In this document: positions 7,660-15,890 of the stretch, piece after piece
Layout: each line of letters opens with the position of its first letter
Position numbering within the stretch: position 1 is the stretch's first letter
From: Arthrobacter sp. NicSoilC5
GTDB taxonomy: Bacteria; Actinomycetota; Actinomycetes; Actinomycetales; Micrococcaceae
Assembly (NCBI RefSeq): GCF_019977395.1
Contig: NZ_AP024660.1
Location: 3,348,001 to 3,412,000, forward strand
Direction of reading: 5' to 3'
DNA length: 64,000 nt
The notes under the pieces: model-generated
Seen by the model: only the letters and a program-made list of their open reading frames with translations
Database searches by the model: none
What the model was told of the DNA's origin: nothing
Program-made: the position numbers and the translations under genes

Positions 7660-8868
7660 ATGCCTGAATTCGTGCCCGCATCACGCGTAACCCGTATCAA
7701 ATCCTCACCCAGCGTTGCCGCGGCGGCCCGTGTCCGGGAGCTCAAGGCCGAGGGCCGCCGGATCCTGGACCTGACGGTCGGCGAGCCGGATTTCGACACG
7801 CCCCAGCACATCAAGGACGCTGCCATCGCAGCCATCGGCCGTGGTGAAACCAAGTACACATCGGTCACCGGGACGCCCGAACTGCAAAAGGCCATCCTGC
7901 AGACGCTGCATCGCAAAACCGGCCAGCAGTACGCGCCGGGCGAGATCACCATCGGAGGGGGCGGGAAGCAGGTCATCTTCACCGCGTTCATGGCCACACT
8001 CGATGCAGGCGACGAGGTTGTCATTCCCGCACCGTACTGGGTCTCCTACCCGGACATGGTGCTCGCCAACGAAGGCACCCCCGTCATCGTTTCCTGTGGT
8101 GAGGACGCCGGTTTCAAACTCACCCCTGAGGCGCTGGCAGGGGCACTGACGGAGCGCGCCAAGTGGGTTATTCTCAATACGCCCTCCAACCCCACAGGGG
8201 CGGTGTACTCCCGCGAAGAACTGGCAGGCCTGGCCGCCGTCCTCAAGGAGCATCCTGCCGTCTACGTCCTCACTGATGAGATCTACGACGAGATCCACTT
8301 CGGCGAAGAGCCCATCACCAGTCTGGTGGCCGTTGCCCCTGAGCTTAAGGACCGTGTGCTGGTCACCAACGGGGTCTCCAAGGCCTACGCGATGACCGGA
8401 TGGCGGCTGGGTTACGCCGGAGGGCCGGCGCCCCTGGTGGCTGCCATCAACAAGCTGCAGTCCCAGATGTCCTCCTGCCCGTCCTCCATCAGCCAGGCCG
8501 CCGCCGCCGAGGCACTCGGCGGAGACCAGGCATTCGTCCGCGACAGCGTGGAGGTGTACCGCGAACGGCGTGATGCGGCAGTCGCCGGGCTGAACGCGGT
8601 CAAGGGCCTGGAGTGCGCGACGCCGGATGGCGCCTTTTACGCGTACGTCAACTGCGCCGGGGTCATCGGCAAGACGACGCCAGATGGCAGGAAGATCACC
8701 AACGACGAGGATTTCACGCTGTACCTGCTGGAGGCGGCCTCTGTTGCCGTCATCCAGGGGTCGGCGTACGGGCTGAGCCCCTACTTCCGGATTTCCTATG
8801 CCACCGGGCTGCCGGTGATCGAGGAATCCATCGCTGCCATCGAAAAGGCCGTCACGGCTCTTGCCTGA
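7660..8868 (+). CDS. Class I pyridoxal-phosphate aminotransferase (AspC/AlaT-like)
   Basis: 402 residues, typical for fold-type I class I aminotransferases. Visible landmarks are the N-terminal LDLTVGEPDFDTP, the PYWVSYP segment that stacks on the cofactor, NTPSNPTGAVYS with the cofactor Asn, DEIYDEI with the Asp that pairs with the pyridine nitrogen, and SKAYAMTGWRLGY with the Schiff-base lysine at residue 241. The C-terminal FRISYATG supplies the carboxylate-binding Arg. It probably transaminates aspartate or related amino acids. The aldolase gene 46 bases downstream yields oxo-acids in its characterised relatives, so this enzyme may convert pyruvate or oxaloacetate to an amino acid (inference). 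Confidence 0.9.
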   Translation: MPEFVPASRVTRIKSSPSVAAAARVRELKAEGRRILDLTVGEPDFDTPQHIKDAAIAAIGRGETKYTSVTGTPELQKAILQTLHRKTGQQYAPGEITIGGGGKQVIFTAFMATLDAGDEVVIPAPYWVSYPDMVLANEGTPVIVSCGEDAGFKLTPEALAGALTERAKWVILNTPSNPTGAVYSREELAGLAAVLKEHPAVYVLTDEIYDEIHFGEEPITSLVAVAPELKDRVLVTNGVSKAYAMTGWRLGYAGGPAPLVAAINKLQSQMSSCPSSISQAAAAEALGGDQAFVRDSVEVYRERRDAAVAGLNAVKGLECATPDGAFYAYVNCAGVIGKTTPDGRKITNDEDFTLYLLEAASVAVIQGSAYGLSPYFRISYATGLPVIEESIAAIEKAVTALA

Positions 8869-8914
8869 CCCAACCATTACTTTGCCCACGCTTTCTAAAT
8901 AACAGGAGCACCTC

Positions 8915-9610
8915 ATGATCCACGTCAAGACAAAATTCGACCGGCCTTCAGAAGACGCCGTTCAGCGGCTTTCCAAGTTCTCCTCCGCCACGGTGCACGA
9001 AGCGCAGGGCCGCAAAGGCGCCCTGAGCTCGAAAATAAAGCCGATCGACCGCAGCATGTCCTTCTGCGGCCCCGCCGTCACCGTGGTCTGTGCGCCGCGG
9101 GACAATCTGATGCTTCAGGTGGCCATCCATTACGCCCGGAAGGGCGACGTTGTGCTGGTGGCAGCCGGTGAGTACGACGAAGCCGGGACGTTTGGCGACG
9201 TGCTGGGCAACGCCATGAAGGCGAAGGGCCTGGCCGGTATGGTCACGGATTCCGGTGTCCGCGACACCAAGGACCTTATTGAACTCGGACTGCCGGTGTT
9301 CTCCGGCAGTATCTGCATCAAGGGGACCGTCAAGGAAACCATTGGCCCCATCAACCATCCCCTGGTCTTCGGCGACGAGATTGTCTACCCGGGCGATGTC
9401 CTGCTGGGTGATGCCGACGGCGTGGTGGTGGTCCGCAAGGATGAGATCGAGGAAGTCATTAAGCTGTCGCAGGCACGCGTGGACGCTGAGGACGACCTCA
9501 TCCGCCGCTACAAGGAAGGCGGCACCACCATCGAGTTGTGCAAGCTGACCGATGTGCTGAAGGCTAAGGGGCTGCTGGTGGAGGACGCCGAACTGGAGCC
9601 CGCCCTGTAG
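8915..9610 (+). CDS. RraA-superfamily aldolase (4-carboxy-4-hydroxy-2-oxoadipate aldolase type)
   Basis: 231 residues with a clear upstream AGGAG. It carries the class II HMG/CHA pyruvate-aldolase signature: GDVLGNAMKAKGLAGMVTDSGVRD (about residues 89-112), ending in the catalytic Arg-Asp pair. A later GDEIVYPGDVLLGDADGVVVV block completes the fold. Family members cleave 4-hydroxy-4-methyl-2-oxoglutarate or 4-carboxy-4-hydroxy-2-oxoadipate to pyruvate plus pyruvate or oxaloacetate, and decarboxylate oxaloacetate, in protocatechuate/gallate meta-cleavage. The presence of full active-site residues argues against the pure RNase E-inhibitor (RraA) branch. No ring-cleavage dioxygenase is nearby, so its pathway role here is open. 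Confidence 0.82.
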   Translation: MIHVKTKFDRPSEDAVQRLSKFSSATVHEAQGRKGALSSKIKPIDRSMSFCGPAVTVVCAPRDNLMLQVAIHYARKGDVVLVAAGEYDEAGTFGDVLGNAMKAKGLAGMVTDSGVRDTKDLIELGLPVFSGSICIKGTVKETIGPINHPLVFGDEIVYPGDVLLGDADGVVVVRKDEIEEVIKLSQARVDAEDDLIRRYKEGGTTIELCKLTDVLKAKGLLVEDAELEPAL

Positions 9611-9617
9611 CCCCACA

Positions 9618-9685
9618 CCCCATCGATTGCTGAGTAATTGCCGTTTTGAGCCCTCATAACGGCAGATACTCAGCAATCGATGGGG
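9618..9685. repeat. 28-bp inverted repeat (palindrome module B)
   Basis: Arms 9618-9645 and 9658-9685 pair at 26 of 28 positions. The sequence is homologous to the repeat at 3282-3345, sharing CATCGATTGCTGAGTAA on one arm and CTCAGCAATCGATGG on the other. As with module A, it lies at the 3' end of a plus-strand gene facing a minus-strand gene. Confidence 0.9.
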
Positions 9686-9696
9686 TTAAACGACAG

Positions 9697-9728
9697 AGGC
9701 CCGGGGTTCCTTTCGGAACTCCGGGCCT
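9697..9728. terminator. Hairpin terminator after the aldolase gene
   Basis: A 14-bp stem (9697-9710 with 9715-9728, one G-T pair) with a TTTC loop. It contains GGCCCGG like the terminator at 3358-3395 and sits at the same offset behind the palindrome. It lies between convergent genes. Confidence 0.75.
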
Positions 9729-9760
9729 TGCCTGTTGCCGCTTTGAAGCCGATGCGCCGA

Positions 9761-10003
9761 TCAGTTCATGCCGGGCAGCAGGTGGGTAGGCGGTCCTACC
9801 TGGGCGTCATCCAGGTACCACATGGTGGAGCCGCGTTTTCCGGGCGGCATCATGCTTCCCTCGAACACGAAGACCGGTTCCGTGGCGGGCGCGTCCTCCG
9901 GACGCCAGAAGCCGTTGGTGGGGCAGTGGGAACCGGTGCCGGCTTTGAGCTGGATCCTTCTTTCAGCTGATTTCCGGTACTGCACGCTGGTGATCTTTTT
10001 CAT
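9761..10003 (-). CDS. Small GSHCP-motif protein (paralogue 1)
   Basis: 80 residues, start preceded by GGAG. It shares with the 68-residue protein at 47722-47928 the pattern MK-[KR]-I at the N-terminus, then TGSHCP-x2-G-x-W-x-P, then F-[VF]-FEG and a downstream G-x2-T-x-W. The remaining sequence differs, so these are diverged paralogues rather than a recent duplication. The single Cys-Pro within GSHCP and the conserved aromatic residues suggest a small beta-structured fold. No function is assigned. It is transcribed towards the terminator at 9697-9728. Confidence 0.7.
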   Translation of the reverse strand: MKKITSVQYRKSAERRIQLKAGTGSHCPTNGFWRPEDAPATEPVFVFEGSMMPPGKRGSTMWYLDDAQVGPPTHLLPGMN

Positions 10004-10125
10004 GGCTGGGCTCCAGGGAATTTAAATGCCAGGGTTGCGCCTTTGGCGAACCTTTATGACTTTTATCCTAGGACCTGCTGAATTACCTGAATAAGACTAA
10101 AGCAGAGTGACCTGATAAGGCGCGC

Positions 10126-11076
10126 TTATGATGCCGCGAGTGGCGTGGCGGGGGGCGCGGAATATTTACTCCGGAGTATTTCCTGCAGCATTTCCTTGAG
10201 TACCAGCAGGACGGCAGACGCGGCTTCGGACAAGGGCTCGTGGTCAGGGGTGCAGAGTGCGATCCTGCACTGCATCGCGGGTTCGACGATCCGCAGCACC
10301 CGGAAGTCCTCCTCGTGGAACAGTGCGTCCGCAGCCGACTTGGGCAGGATAGTGGCTCCGAGGTCCGTGCGGAGCAGCCGGGTGAGGGAGGGGACTGATT
10401 CCACCTCGCCCACCAGCTTCAACTTCAGGCCACTGCTGTCGATGCCCGCCTGAACCACCTGCCGCAGCGTGTGGATCTGTTCCGGCAGGAAGAGCCCGAC
10501 GTCAGCCACCTCGTCCAGGGTGATCGTGTCAGCGTCCGCCGCTACCGGGAGCTCCCGCCGGGAGTTCACGATCAGGTACAGGTCCTCGACGATGAGGGTG
10601 GTGAACTGCACCCCGCGAATTGGCCCCGGCTCGTAGATGAGTGCCATGTCCAGCCGCCCGTTCTTGATGGCCTCACTGAGCACGCCGCCGTAAATCTCGG
10701 TCAAGTGCAGCACGATGTCGGGGTAGCGCCGCCCCACCTCACTGATAATCCGCGGGGTCAAGCTGGACGCCATGCTGTAGGGGGCGATTGCTATGGAGAC
10801 GCGGCCGGAAGGCGCCGCCCCTGAAGCTGCCACATCGATCCTGGCCTGGTCCACGAGCCGCAGGATGGTCTGCGCGTGCCGGTACAGGGTATGGCCGGCC
10901 GCCGTGGGCTCCACGCCCTGCTTGCTGCGGATCAGGAGCCGCTGCTTCAGCTCCGTTTCCAGGGCCGACACCTGCTGGCTCAGCGCCGGCTGGGCCACGT
11001 GGAGGGCGGCGGCCGCCTTCGTGATGCTTCCTGAGTCGACGATCTTCACGAAGTACGCCAGTTTCCGGGTGTCCAT
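10126..11076 (-). CDS. LysR-family transcriptional regulator
   Basis: 316 residues from the ATG at 11076 (MDTRKLAYF), which has GAGGAG seven bases upstream; an upstream ATG at 11112 lacks this. The N-terminal winged HTH (SITKAAAALHVAQPALSQQVSALE, about residues 16-39) is followed by a two-lobed LTTR effector domain. The sequence resembles the Nac/CynR-like group. It is divergent from the pxpABC operon across a 392-base gap, the usual layout for an LTTR and its target. It may therefore control 5-oxoproline use and the downstream sugar-acid genes, binding near the TATG-N7-CATA dyad at 11258-11272. Effector unknown. Confidence 0.9.
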   Translation of the reverse strand: MDTRKLAYFVKIVDSGSITKAAAALHVAQPALSQQVSALETELKQRLLIRSKQGVEPTAAGHTLYRHAQTILRLVDQARIDVAASGAAPSGRVSIAIAPYSMASSLTPRIISEVGRRYPDIVLHLTEIYGGVLSEAIKNGRLDMALIYEPGPIRGVQFTTLIVEDLYLIVNSRRELPVAADADTITLDEVADVGLFLPEQIHTLRQVVQAGIDSSGLKLKLVGEVESVPSLTRLLRTDLGATILPKSAADALFHEEDFRVLRIVEPAMQCRIALCTPDHEPLSEAASAVLLVLKEMLQEILRSKYSAPPATPLAAS

Positions 11077-11468
11077 AGCGCTCCTCTTTTCCAGCCGGGG
11101 ACGGCTCAGCATGCGGGGTCATACGTTGGCGCTATGGCGGGACAGGCATTACGTCTTTGTGTGATCCGAGTCTCGGGCATAGGTTAATTGCAGATGACTT
11201 TCCAATGACCAGAACATTCTATCCCCGCCCCGGCCATCACCGGTTTTGATGATGGCATATGTTTTGCGCATAAGCAGGGAAATAGTTTATTGGAAGCACC
11301 ATTCTTATAGTCACGAAATAAGGACCCTGTACATTTTTTGCGCCGTCAATAGCGCCGGCCAAGGTCATAACTGTTCCCTATAGCGTGATACCGCATTCGT
11401 CTTTGTGTGGCTCCTATCCCGCTGCCACACTGATTTACACCCGCAGTACCAGCAGAGGAAGGCCCGTA
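11077..11468. other. LysR/pxpA divergent intergenic region
   Basis: 392 bases without a gene, clearly more A/T-rich than its surroundings in 11170-11400. It should contain both divergent promoters. The best LysR-type dyad is TATG at 11258-11261 and CATA at 11269-11272, which satisfies T-N11-A. No RNA gene or riboswitch was recognised. Confidence 0.5.
11258..11272. promoter_or_regulatory. Candidate LysR box (TATG-N7-CATA)
   Basis: TATGTTTTGCGCATA has two overlapping T-N11-A matches with inverted TATG/CATA ends. It lies about 200 bases upstream of pxpA and about 180 upstream of the LysR start. Confidence 0.4.
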
Positions 11469-12254
11469 ATGCCCACAGTCGATCTCGTAGCGGATCTTGG
11501 TGAAGGTTTTGGCGCCTACTCGATCGGTGACGACAAAGCCCTGCTGGAAATCGTGTCCAGCGCCAATATCGCCTGCGGCTTCCATGCCGGGGACCCTGAC
11601 ATTATGGACGCCACCGTGGCTGAATGTGTCAGGACGGGAGTCGGCATTGGTGCGCATCCGAGCTTCCCGGATCTCCGCGGCTTCGGCCGCCGGGCGATGG
11701 ACCTCACAGCTGACGAAGTCCGCACCGACGTCATCTACCAGCTGGGAGCCCTGTCGGCGTTTACGGCCTACCACGGCGCTTCCGTCTCCCATCTGGCACC
11801 GCACGGCCGCCTGGGCAACCTCGTGGCCACCCGGGCGGACTATGCCGGAGCCGTAGCTGATGCCGCCGCCCGGGTGGACCCGAAGCTGATCATCCTGGCG
11901 CAGGACGGTGAACTCGCCACTGCTGCGGTAGAGCGCGGCCTGCGGGTGGCCATCGTTGGCATCGCGGACCGCGCCTACCAGGATGACGGCACACTGGTGC
12001 CGCGCAGCGAGCCGGGCGCCGTGATCCACAGCCCCTCCGTCATCGTCCAGCGCACCGTTCGGATGGTCACTGAAGGCCTCATCGAGACTGCCTCCGGCAG
12101 GGACATCGCCATCCAGGCAGACACGGTGCTGCTCCACGGCGACAACCCGGGCGCCGTCGAACTTGCCCGCCTGATCCGCAGCGAACTGATCGCCGCAGGC
12201 GTCACCATCGCCCCGCTGGCAGAGGTCCTTTCGGCAAAGCAAAAGGTTTCCTGA
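11469..12254 (+). CDS. pxpA: 5-oxoprolinase subunit A (LamB/YcsF family)
   Basis: 261 residues. The ATG at 11469 has AGAGGAAGG upstream. Family hallmarks are the N-terminal DLVADLGEGFGAY, SANIACGFHAGDP with metal-binding His and Asp, GAHPSFPD, and the late VLLHGDNPGAV. PxpA is the catalytic TIM-barrel subunit that works with PxpB and PxpC to hydrolyse 5-oxo-L-proline (pyroglutamate) to glutamate with ATP. The three genes are contiguous here. The start of a plus-strand series that continues into sugar-acid genes without an obvious terminator is notable. Confidence 0.93.
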   Translation: MPTVDLVADLGEGFGAYSIGDDKALLEIVSSANIACGFHAGDPDIMDATVAECVRTGVGIGAHPSFPDLRGFGRRAMDLTADEVRTDVIYQLGALSAFTAYHGASVSHLAPHGRLGNLVATRADYAGAVADAAARVDPKLIILAQDGELATAAVERGLRVAIVGIADRAYQDDGTLVPRSEPGAVIHSPSVIVQRTVRMVTEGLIETASGRDIAIQADTVLLHGDNPGAVELARLIRSELIAAGVTIAPLAEVLSAKQKVS

Positions 12255-12256
12255 CC

Positions 12257-12988
12257 ATGTCCGCCACAACGACGACCAGCCAGACAACGCTGGACATCTA
12301 CGAGTCCGGCGACGCCGCCCTGCGCGTGGTGGCACGGTCCGGTGACGCAGAAACCAACTGGGCCACCGTCCATTCCCTGGCAGGCTGGCTGGCAGCCGCC
12401 GGCGTCGACGGCATCCACGGCGCCGTTCCCACCTACGACTCCGTCCTGGTGGAATTCGACCCCTACCTCACCTCCGCCCGCCAGGTCCGGGCCTTCGTGC
12501 TCCTGGGCATGCGGCAGCTGGACTTCACCGGCACCGCCCTGCGGGAGCCGCGCCGCTTCGAAGTCCCCGTGGTGTACGGCGGCAGCTACGGGCCAGACCT
12601 GGACCGCGTGGCGGATCACCAAGGCCTGGACGTTGAGGACGTCATCGCCCGGCACACGGCCAAGACCTACGTCATCCGCTGCCTCGGAGCGCCGGCAGGA
12701 TCTCCCATGATGGACGGACCTGACTTCCCGGTCCCCGTCCCCCGGCTCAAGGACCCGCGGCTGTCCGTGCCCGCCGGTGCCGTATCCGTCGCCGGACGCC
12801 AAGCGGTGATCGCGCCCGCAGTCGCACCAGGAGGCTGGTGCGTCATCGGCCAGACCCCCCTGACGGTCCTGGACGCAGCACGCGAACCCCTGGTGCCCTA
12901 CGTCCCCGGCGATGAACTGCGCTTCTACCGCATTCCCGCCGAGGACTTCGGAAACTACCAGGGGCAGTTCCTGGAGGCACGGCCATGA
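12257..12988 (+). CDS. pxpB: 5-oxoprolinase subunit B (KipI family)
   Basis: 243 residues, starting two bases after pxpA stops. It contains the KipI/allophanate hydrolase subunit 1 pattern: VEFDPY, then VPVVYGG..GPDL and a C-terminal GGWCVIGQTPLTVLD with L-x-PGDELRFY. It belongs to the cyclophilin-like fold that pairs with the KipA-like subunit to activate the lactam with ATP. Its 3' end overlaps pxpC by four bases (ATGA). Older annotation calls such proteins allophanate hydrolase subunit 1; the pxpA neighbour makes 5-oxoprolinase more likely. Confidence 0.92.
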   Translation: MSATTTTSQTTLDIYESGDAALRVVARSGDAETNWATVHSLAGWLAAAGVDGIHGAVPTYDSVLVEFDPYLTSARQVRAFVLLGMRQLDFTGTALREPRRFEVPVVYGGSYGPDLDRVADHQGLDVEDVIARHTAKTYVIRCLGAPAGSPMMDGPDFPVPVPRLKDPRLSVPAGAVSVAGRQAVIAPAVAPGGWCVIGQTPLTVLDAAREPLVPYVPGDELRFYRIPAEDFGNYQGQFLEARP

Positions 12989-13998
12989 CCGGGTCACTTG
13001 TCATCCTGCAGCCCGGCCACTCCGTAGTCACCGACCTCGGCCGGACGAAGGGCCCTGCATTCGGACTTCCCGTCAACGGGGCCCTGGACCAGTTTTCGGC
13101 CAAGGCCGCCAACATCCTGGCCGGCAACGGGGACAATGATCCGCTGCTGGAACTCACCGCCCTGGACTTCAGGATGCGCGCCACCACGGACCTGCTGATC
13201 GCCGTGACCGGCACGCCCCTGGACCTCACGGTGGGCGGCCGCGACTGCCCCCAGTGGGAGCCCGTCTCCGTCCGGGCCGGCGAAACAGTGACGGTCCGCG
13301 GAATCCGCACCGGCCTCCGAGCCTACATCGCCGTCCACGGATCCTTCACCGTCCCCACGCTGCTGGGCAGTTGCGCACCGGACACGGTGGTGGGCTTCGG
13401 ACTGAAACTCGTCGAGGGCACCCGGCTCGCAACGCAAAAGACCACCGCACCCATCACGCAGCCACACTTCGGCCTGCCCCTGTTCAGGCTGGGACTGGCA
13501 AAGCCGGAATTCACCACCCACCCGGTCATCGACGTCACCGACGGGCCGGACGTGGCCGAATTCGGCGACACCGCAGACCTGCTTTTCACCACGGAATACA
13601 CCGTGAGCCCCCGAAGCAACCACATCGGACTCCGGCTCGGCGGCGCACTGCCCGAACGCCAGCTCACCTCCGAGGTCCTCTCCCGCGGTGTCCCGGTGGG
13701 GGCCATCGAGGTTCCGTCCCGGGACGAACTGCTGGTCCTGCACCGGGGACGCGGCGTCACGGCGGGCTATCCGGTCCTGGGAGTGGTCACAAGCCGCTCC
13801 CTGGACGTCCTGGCGCAGTCCAGGCCTGGACACACCGTCACCTTCAGAAAGACATCCGTGGCTGAAGCAACAGCCATGCACCGCACAGCCTGCCTGGAAC
13901 TGGACAAACTCCGGAACACCATGACCACAGTCTTCGGACTCCTCGGGATCGGCGCCGGCCAGCGCTGGTACGAACTCAGCCCGGCGTCAGGAGCCTGA
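12985..13998 (+). CDS. pxpC: 5-oxoprolinase subunit C (KipA family)
   Basis: 337 residues. It overlaps pxpB by ATGA. It opens with the family-typical LVILQPGHSVVTDLGR, followed by G-x-GLPVNGALD, GSCAPDTVVGFG, and VSPRSNHIGLRLGG, then GVPVGAIEVPS. This is the biotin-dependent carboxyltransferase-like domain of the KipA family, which forms the catalytic pair with PxpB. No biotin carboxylase or biotin carrier gene is adjacent, which supports PxpC rather than a carboxylase subunit. A 143-base gap without a recognisable terminator separates it from the SDR. Confidence 0.92.
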   Translation: MTGSLVILQPGHSVVTDLGRTKGPAFGLPVNGALDQFSAKAANILAGNGDNDPLLELTALDFRMRATTDLLIAVTGTPLDLTVGGRDCPQWEPVSVRAGETVTVRGIRTGLRAYIAVHGSFTVPTLLGSCAPDTVVGFGLKLVEGTRLATQKTTAPITQPHFGLPLFRLGLAKPEFTTHPVIDVTDGPDVAEFGDTADLLFTTEYTVSPRSNHIGLRLGGALPERQLTSEVLSRGVPVGAIEVPSRDELLVLHRGRGVTAGYPVLGVVTSRSLDVLAQSRPGHTVTFRKTSVAEATAMHRTACLELDKLRNTMTTVFGLLGIGAGQRWYELSPASGA

Positions 13999-14141
13999 AC
14001 ATCGTGAATGCCCTTCCCGCCGCCCAGGACCGCACCCACAAACCGCTACGCAATCCCTAACCCCCTGCCAACCGGGGACACCTGCGCCCGGCCCCGCGCC
14101 GGACGCAGGAGCCCGTCACTTCCCACTTTCTGGAGTACCAA

Positions 14142-14903
14142 ATGCCTTTTTCCGACTACACCACAGCCCTCGTCACCGGAGCCTCCACCGGCATGGGCGC
14201 AGCCATCGCCGAACGGCTGGCCAAGCGCGGCCTGACCGTCCACGCGGTGGCCCGCAACGAGGAACGCCTCGCTGAACTGGCGGACCGCACGGGAGCAGTC
14301 CCGCACGTGGTGGACCTGACCGACACGGCCGCGCTCACCGCCGTCGTCCGCGACCTCAAGGTGGACGTCCTGGTGAACTGTGCCGGCGTGTCCCGGCCCG
14401 GCAACATCCTGGACTCCTCCGAGCAGGACATCGACGAACTGGTGGACGTGAACCTCCGCGGGCTGCTGCAGCTCACCCGGCTGGTGCTGCCCGGCATGGT
14501 GGAGCGGGACCGGGGCCACGTGGTGAACATCAGCTCGATCGCCGGCCTGTACAACTTCTATGGCCACACCGTGTACCACGCAACCAAGGCCGCGGTGCAC
14601 CAGATCTCCCGCCAGCTCCGCAACGACACCGTGGGCAAGCGCATCCGCGTCACCGAAATCTGCCCCGGCCGGGTGGAAACCGAAATCTTCGGCCGCAACC
14701 TGGGTGGCAGCCCCGAGGCCATGGAAGAAGCCTGGAATACGTACTACGAGGGCTACGAATCGCTCACTACCGATGACATTGTCAACGCCCTTGATTACGC
14801 CATTGAGACGCCGCGGCACGTGAATGTTGGCATGCTTGAACTCATGCCCACCTTCCAGGTCCCGGGCGGCCTGACCTTCGACCGCCGCGAGCCCACCGCC
14901 TGA
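14142..14903 (+). CDS. SDR-family oxidoreductase
   Basis: 253 residues, classical short-chain dehydrogenase. The nucleotide-binding TGASTGMG lies at about residues 14-21, NCAG at about 84-87, the catalytic Ser in NISSIAG at about 131 and YHATK at about 145-149. ICPGRVETE follows. It resembles the YdfG/serine 3-dehydrogenase-like group, which oxidises 3-hydroxy acids with NADP, and the Thr/Arg residues after the second beta strand (VARNEER) favour NADP. RBS is GGAG. It lies between pxpC and a D-2-hydroxyacid dehydrogenase, so a sugar-acid or hydroxy-acid substrate is likely (inference). Confidence 0.88.
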   Translation: MPFSDYTTALVTGASTGMGAAIAERLAKRGLTVHAVARNEERLAELADRTGAVPHVVDLTDTAALTAVVRDLKVDVLVNCAGVSRPGNILDSSEQDIDELVDVNLRGLLQLTRLVLPGMVERDRGHVVNISSIAGLYNFYGHTVYHATKAAVHQISRQLRNDTVGKRIRVTEICPGRVETEIFGRNLGGSPEAMEEAWNTYYEGYESLTTDDIVNALDYAIETPRHVNVGMLELMPTFQVPGGLTFDRREPTA

Positions 14904-14948
14904 CGTCCGCCCGCACTTCAACCACCACCAACCGATAGGTCCCCACCC

Positions 14949-15890
14949 ATGCAGCATGTGCACACCGTCAGCTTTCCCGATTCCCGGCTCCTGGCCGACC
15001 TGTCGCCGCTTCCCGGCAGCCTGCGCGGGGTGGTGTGGGACATGAAGGAGGCCCCCGGTGGGGACCTGGGCAGCATCGACGGCGTCATCCTGCCCTACCT
15101 CAACGCCGGGGAAGTGCTGGGTTCCCTGGGCAAGGTCCCGGACCTCAAGTTCGTGCAGACGCAGTCAACAGGGTACGACGGCGTCTGCGAGGCCGCCGGT
15201 CCGGGCGCCGCAGTGGCAAACGCCTCGGGCGTCCATGCAGCTGCCACCGCGGAGCTGGCCGTTGGCCTCATCCTCGCCAAGCTGCGCGGCATCGACCAGG
15301 CCGTCAAGGACCAGCAGGTTGAAAGCTGGAAGCCGCAGCGCCGCCAGTCCCTGGCCGACCGCAAGGTGCTGCTGCTGGGCATCGGCGGGATCGGCAAGGA
15401 ACTGGCCCGCCGCCTGGAACCCTTCGAGGTGACCATCACCCGGGTGGGAAGCACGGCCCGCACGGACGCGGGCGGGCAGGTCCACGGCCCGGATGAACTG
15501 GTGGCCCTCGCCGCGGACCACGACATCCTGGTCTCCGTCCTGCCCCTGATCGACAACACCCACCACCTGGTGGGCCGGGACGTCCTGGCCGCCCTGCCCG
15601 ACGGAGCCCTGGTGGTGAACGTGGGCCGCGGCGCCGTCATCAGCACCGAGGCCCTGACCCGCGAAGTGGTCTCCGGCCGCCTCCAGTGCGCCATCGACGT
15701 TGTCGACCCCGAGCCGCTTCCCGCCGGCCACCCGCTGTGGTCCGCCGAGAACGCCCTCATCACCCCGCACGTGGGCGGCAACGCCTCGGCCTTTGAGCCC
15801 CGGATCCTTAAACTCCTGAAGCAGCAGCTCGAGGCGCTGGCCGCCGGCCGAACCCCGGCCAACCTGGTGCAGGAAGGACCCTTCGCATGA
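14949..15890 (+). CDS. D-isomer-specific 2-hydroxyacid dehydrogenase
   Basis: 313 residues. It has a divergent N-terminal substrate domain, then the NAD-binding GIGGIGKELARRL (about residues 138-150), VLPLIDNTHHLVG, VVNVGRGAVI with the conserved Arg, DVVDPEPLPAGHPLW with the catalytic Glu, and ITPHVGGNA with the catalytic His. The family reduces 2-oxo acids or oxidises D-2-hydroxy acids. Among idonate/gluconate genes it could be a 2-ketogluconate reductase (inference), though its short N-terminal domain is atypical. The stop overlaps the next gene by four bases (ATGA), so it is translationally coupled to the gluconate 5-dehydrogenase gene. Confidence 0.87.
   Translation: MQHVHTVSFPDSRLLADLSPLPGSLRGVVWDMKEAPGGDLGSIDGVILPYLNAGEVLGSLGKVPDLKFVQTQSTGYDGVCEAAGPGAAVANASGVHAAATAELAVGLILAKLRGIDQAVKDQQVESWKPQRRQSLADRKVLLLGIGGIGKELARRLEPFEVTITRVGSTARTDAGGQVHGPDELVALAADHDILVSVLPLIDNTHHLVGRDVLAALPDGALVVNVGRGAVISTEALTREVVSGRLQCAIDVVDPEPLPAGHPLWSAENALITPHVGGNASAFEPRILKLLKQQLEALAAGRTPANLVQEGPFA

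Noticed and set aside
12257..13998. Allophanate hydrolase / urea amidolyase subunits
   Set aside because: The KipI/KipA-type genes directly follow pxpA and lack a biotin carboxylase partner, so 5-oxoprolinase is the better reading.
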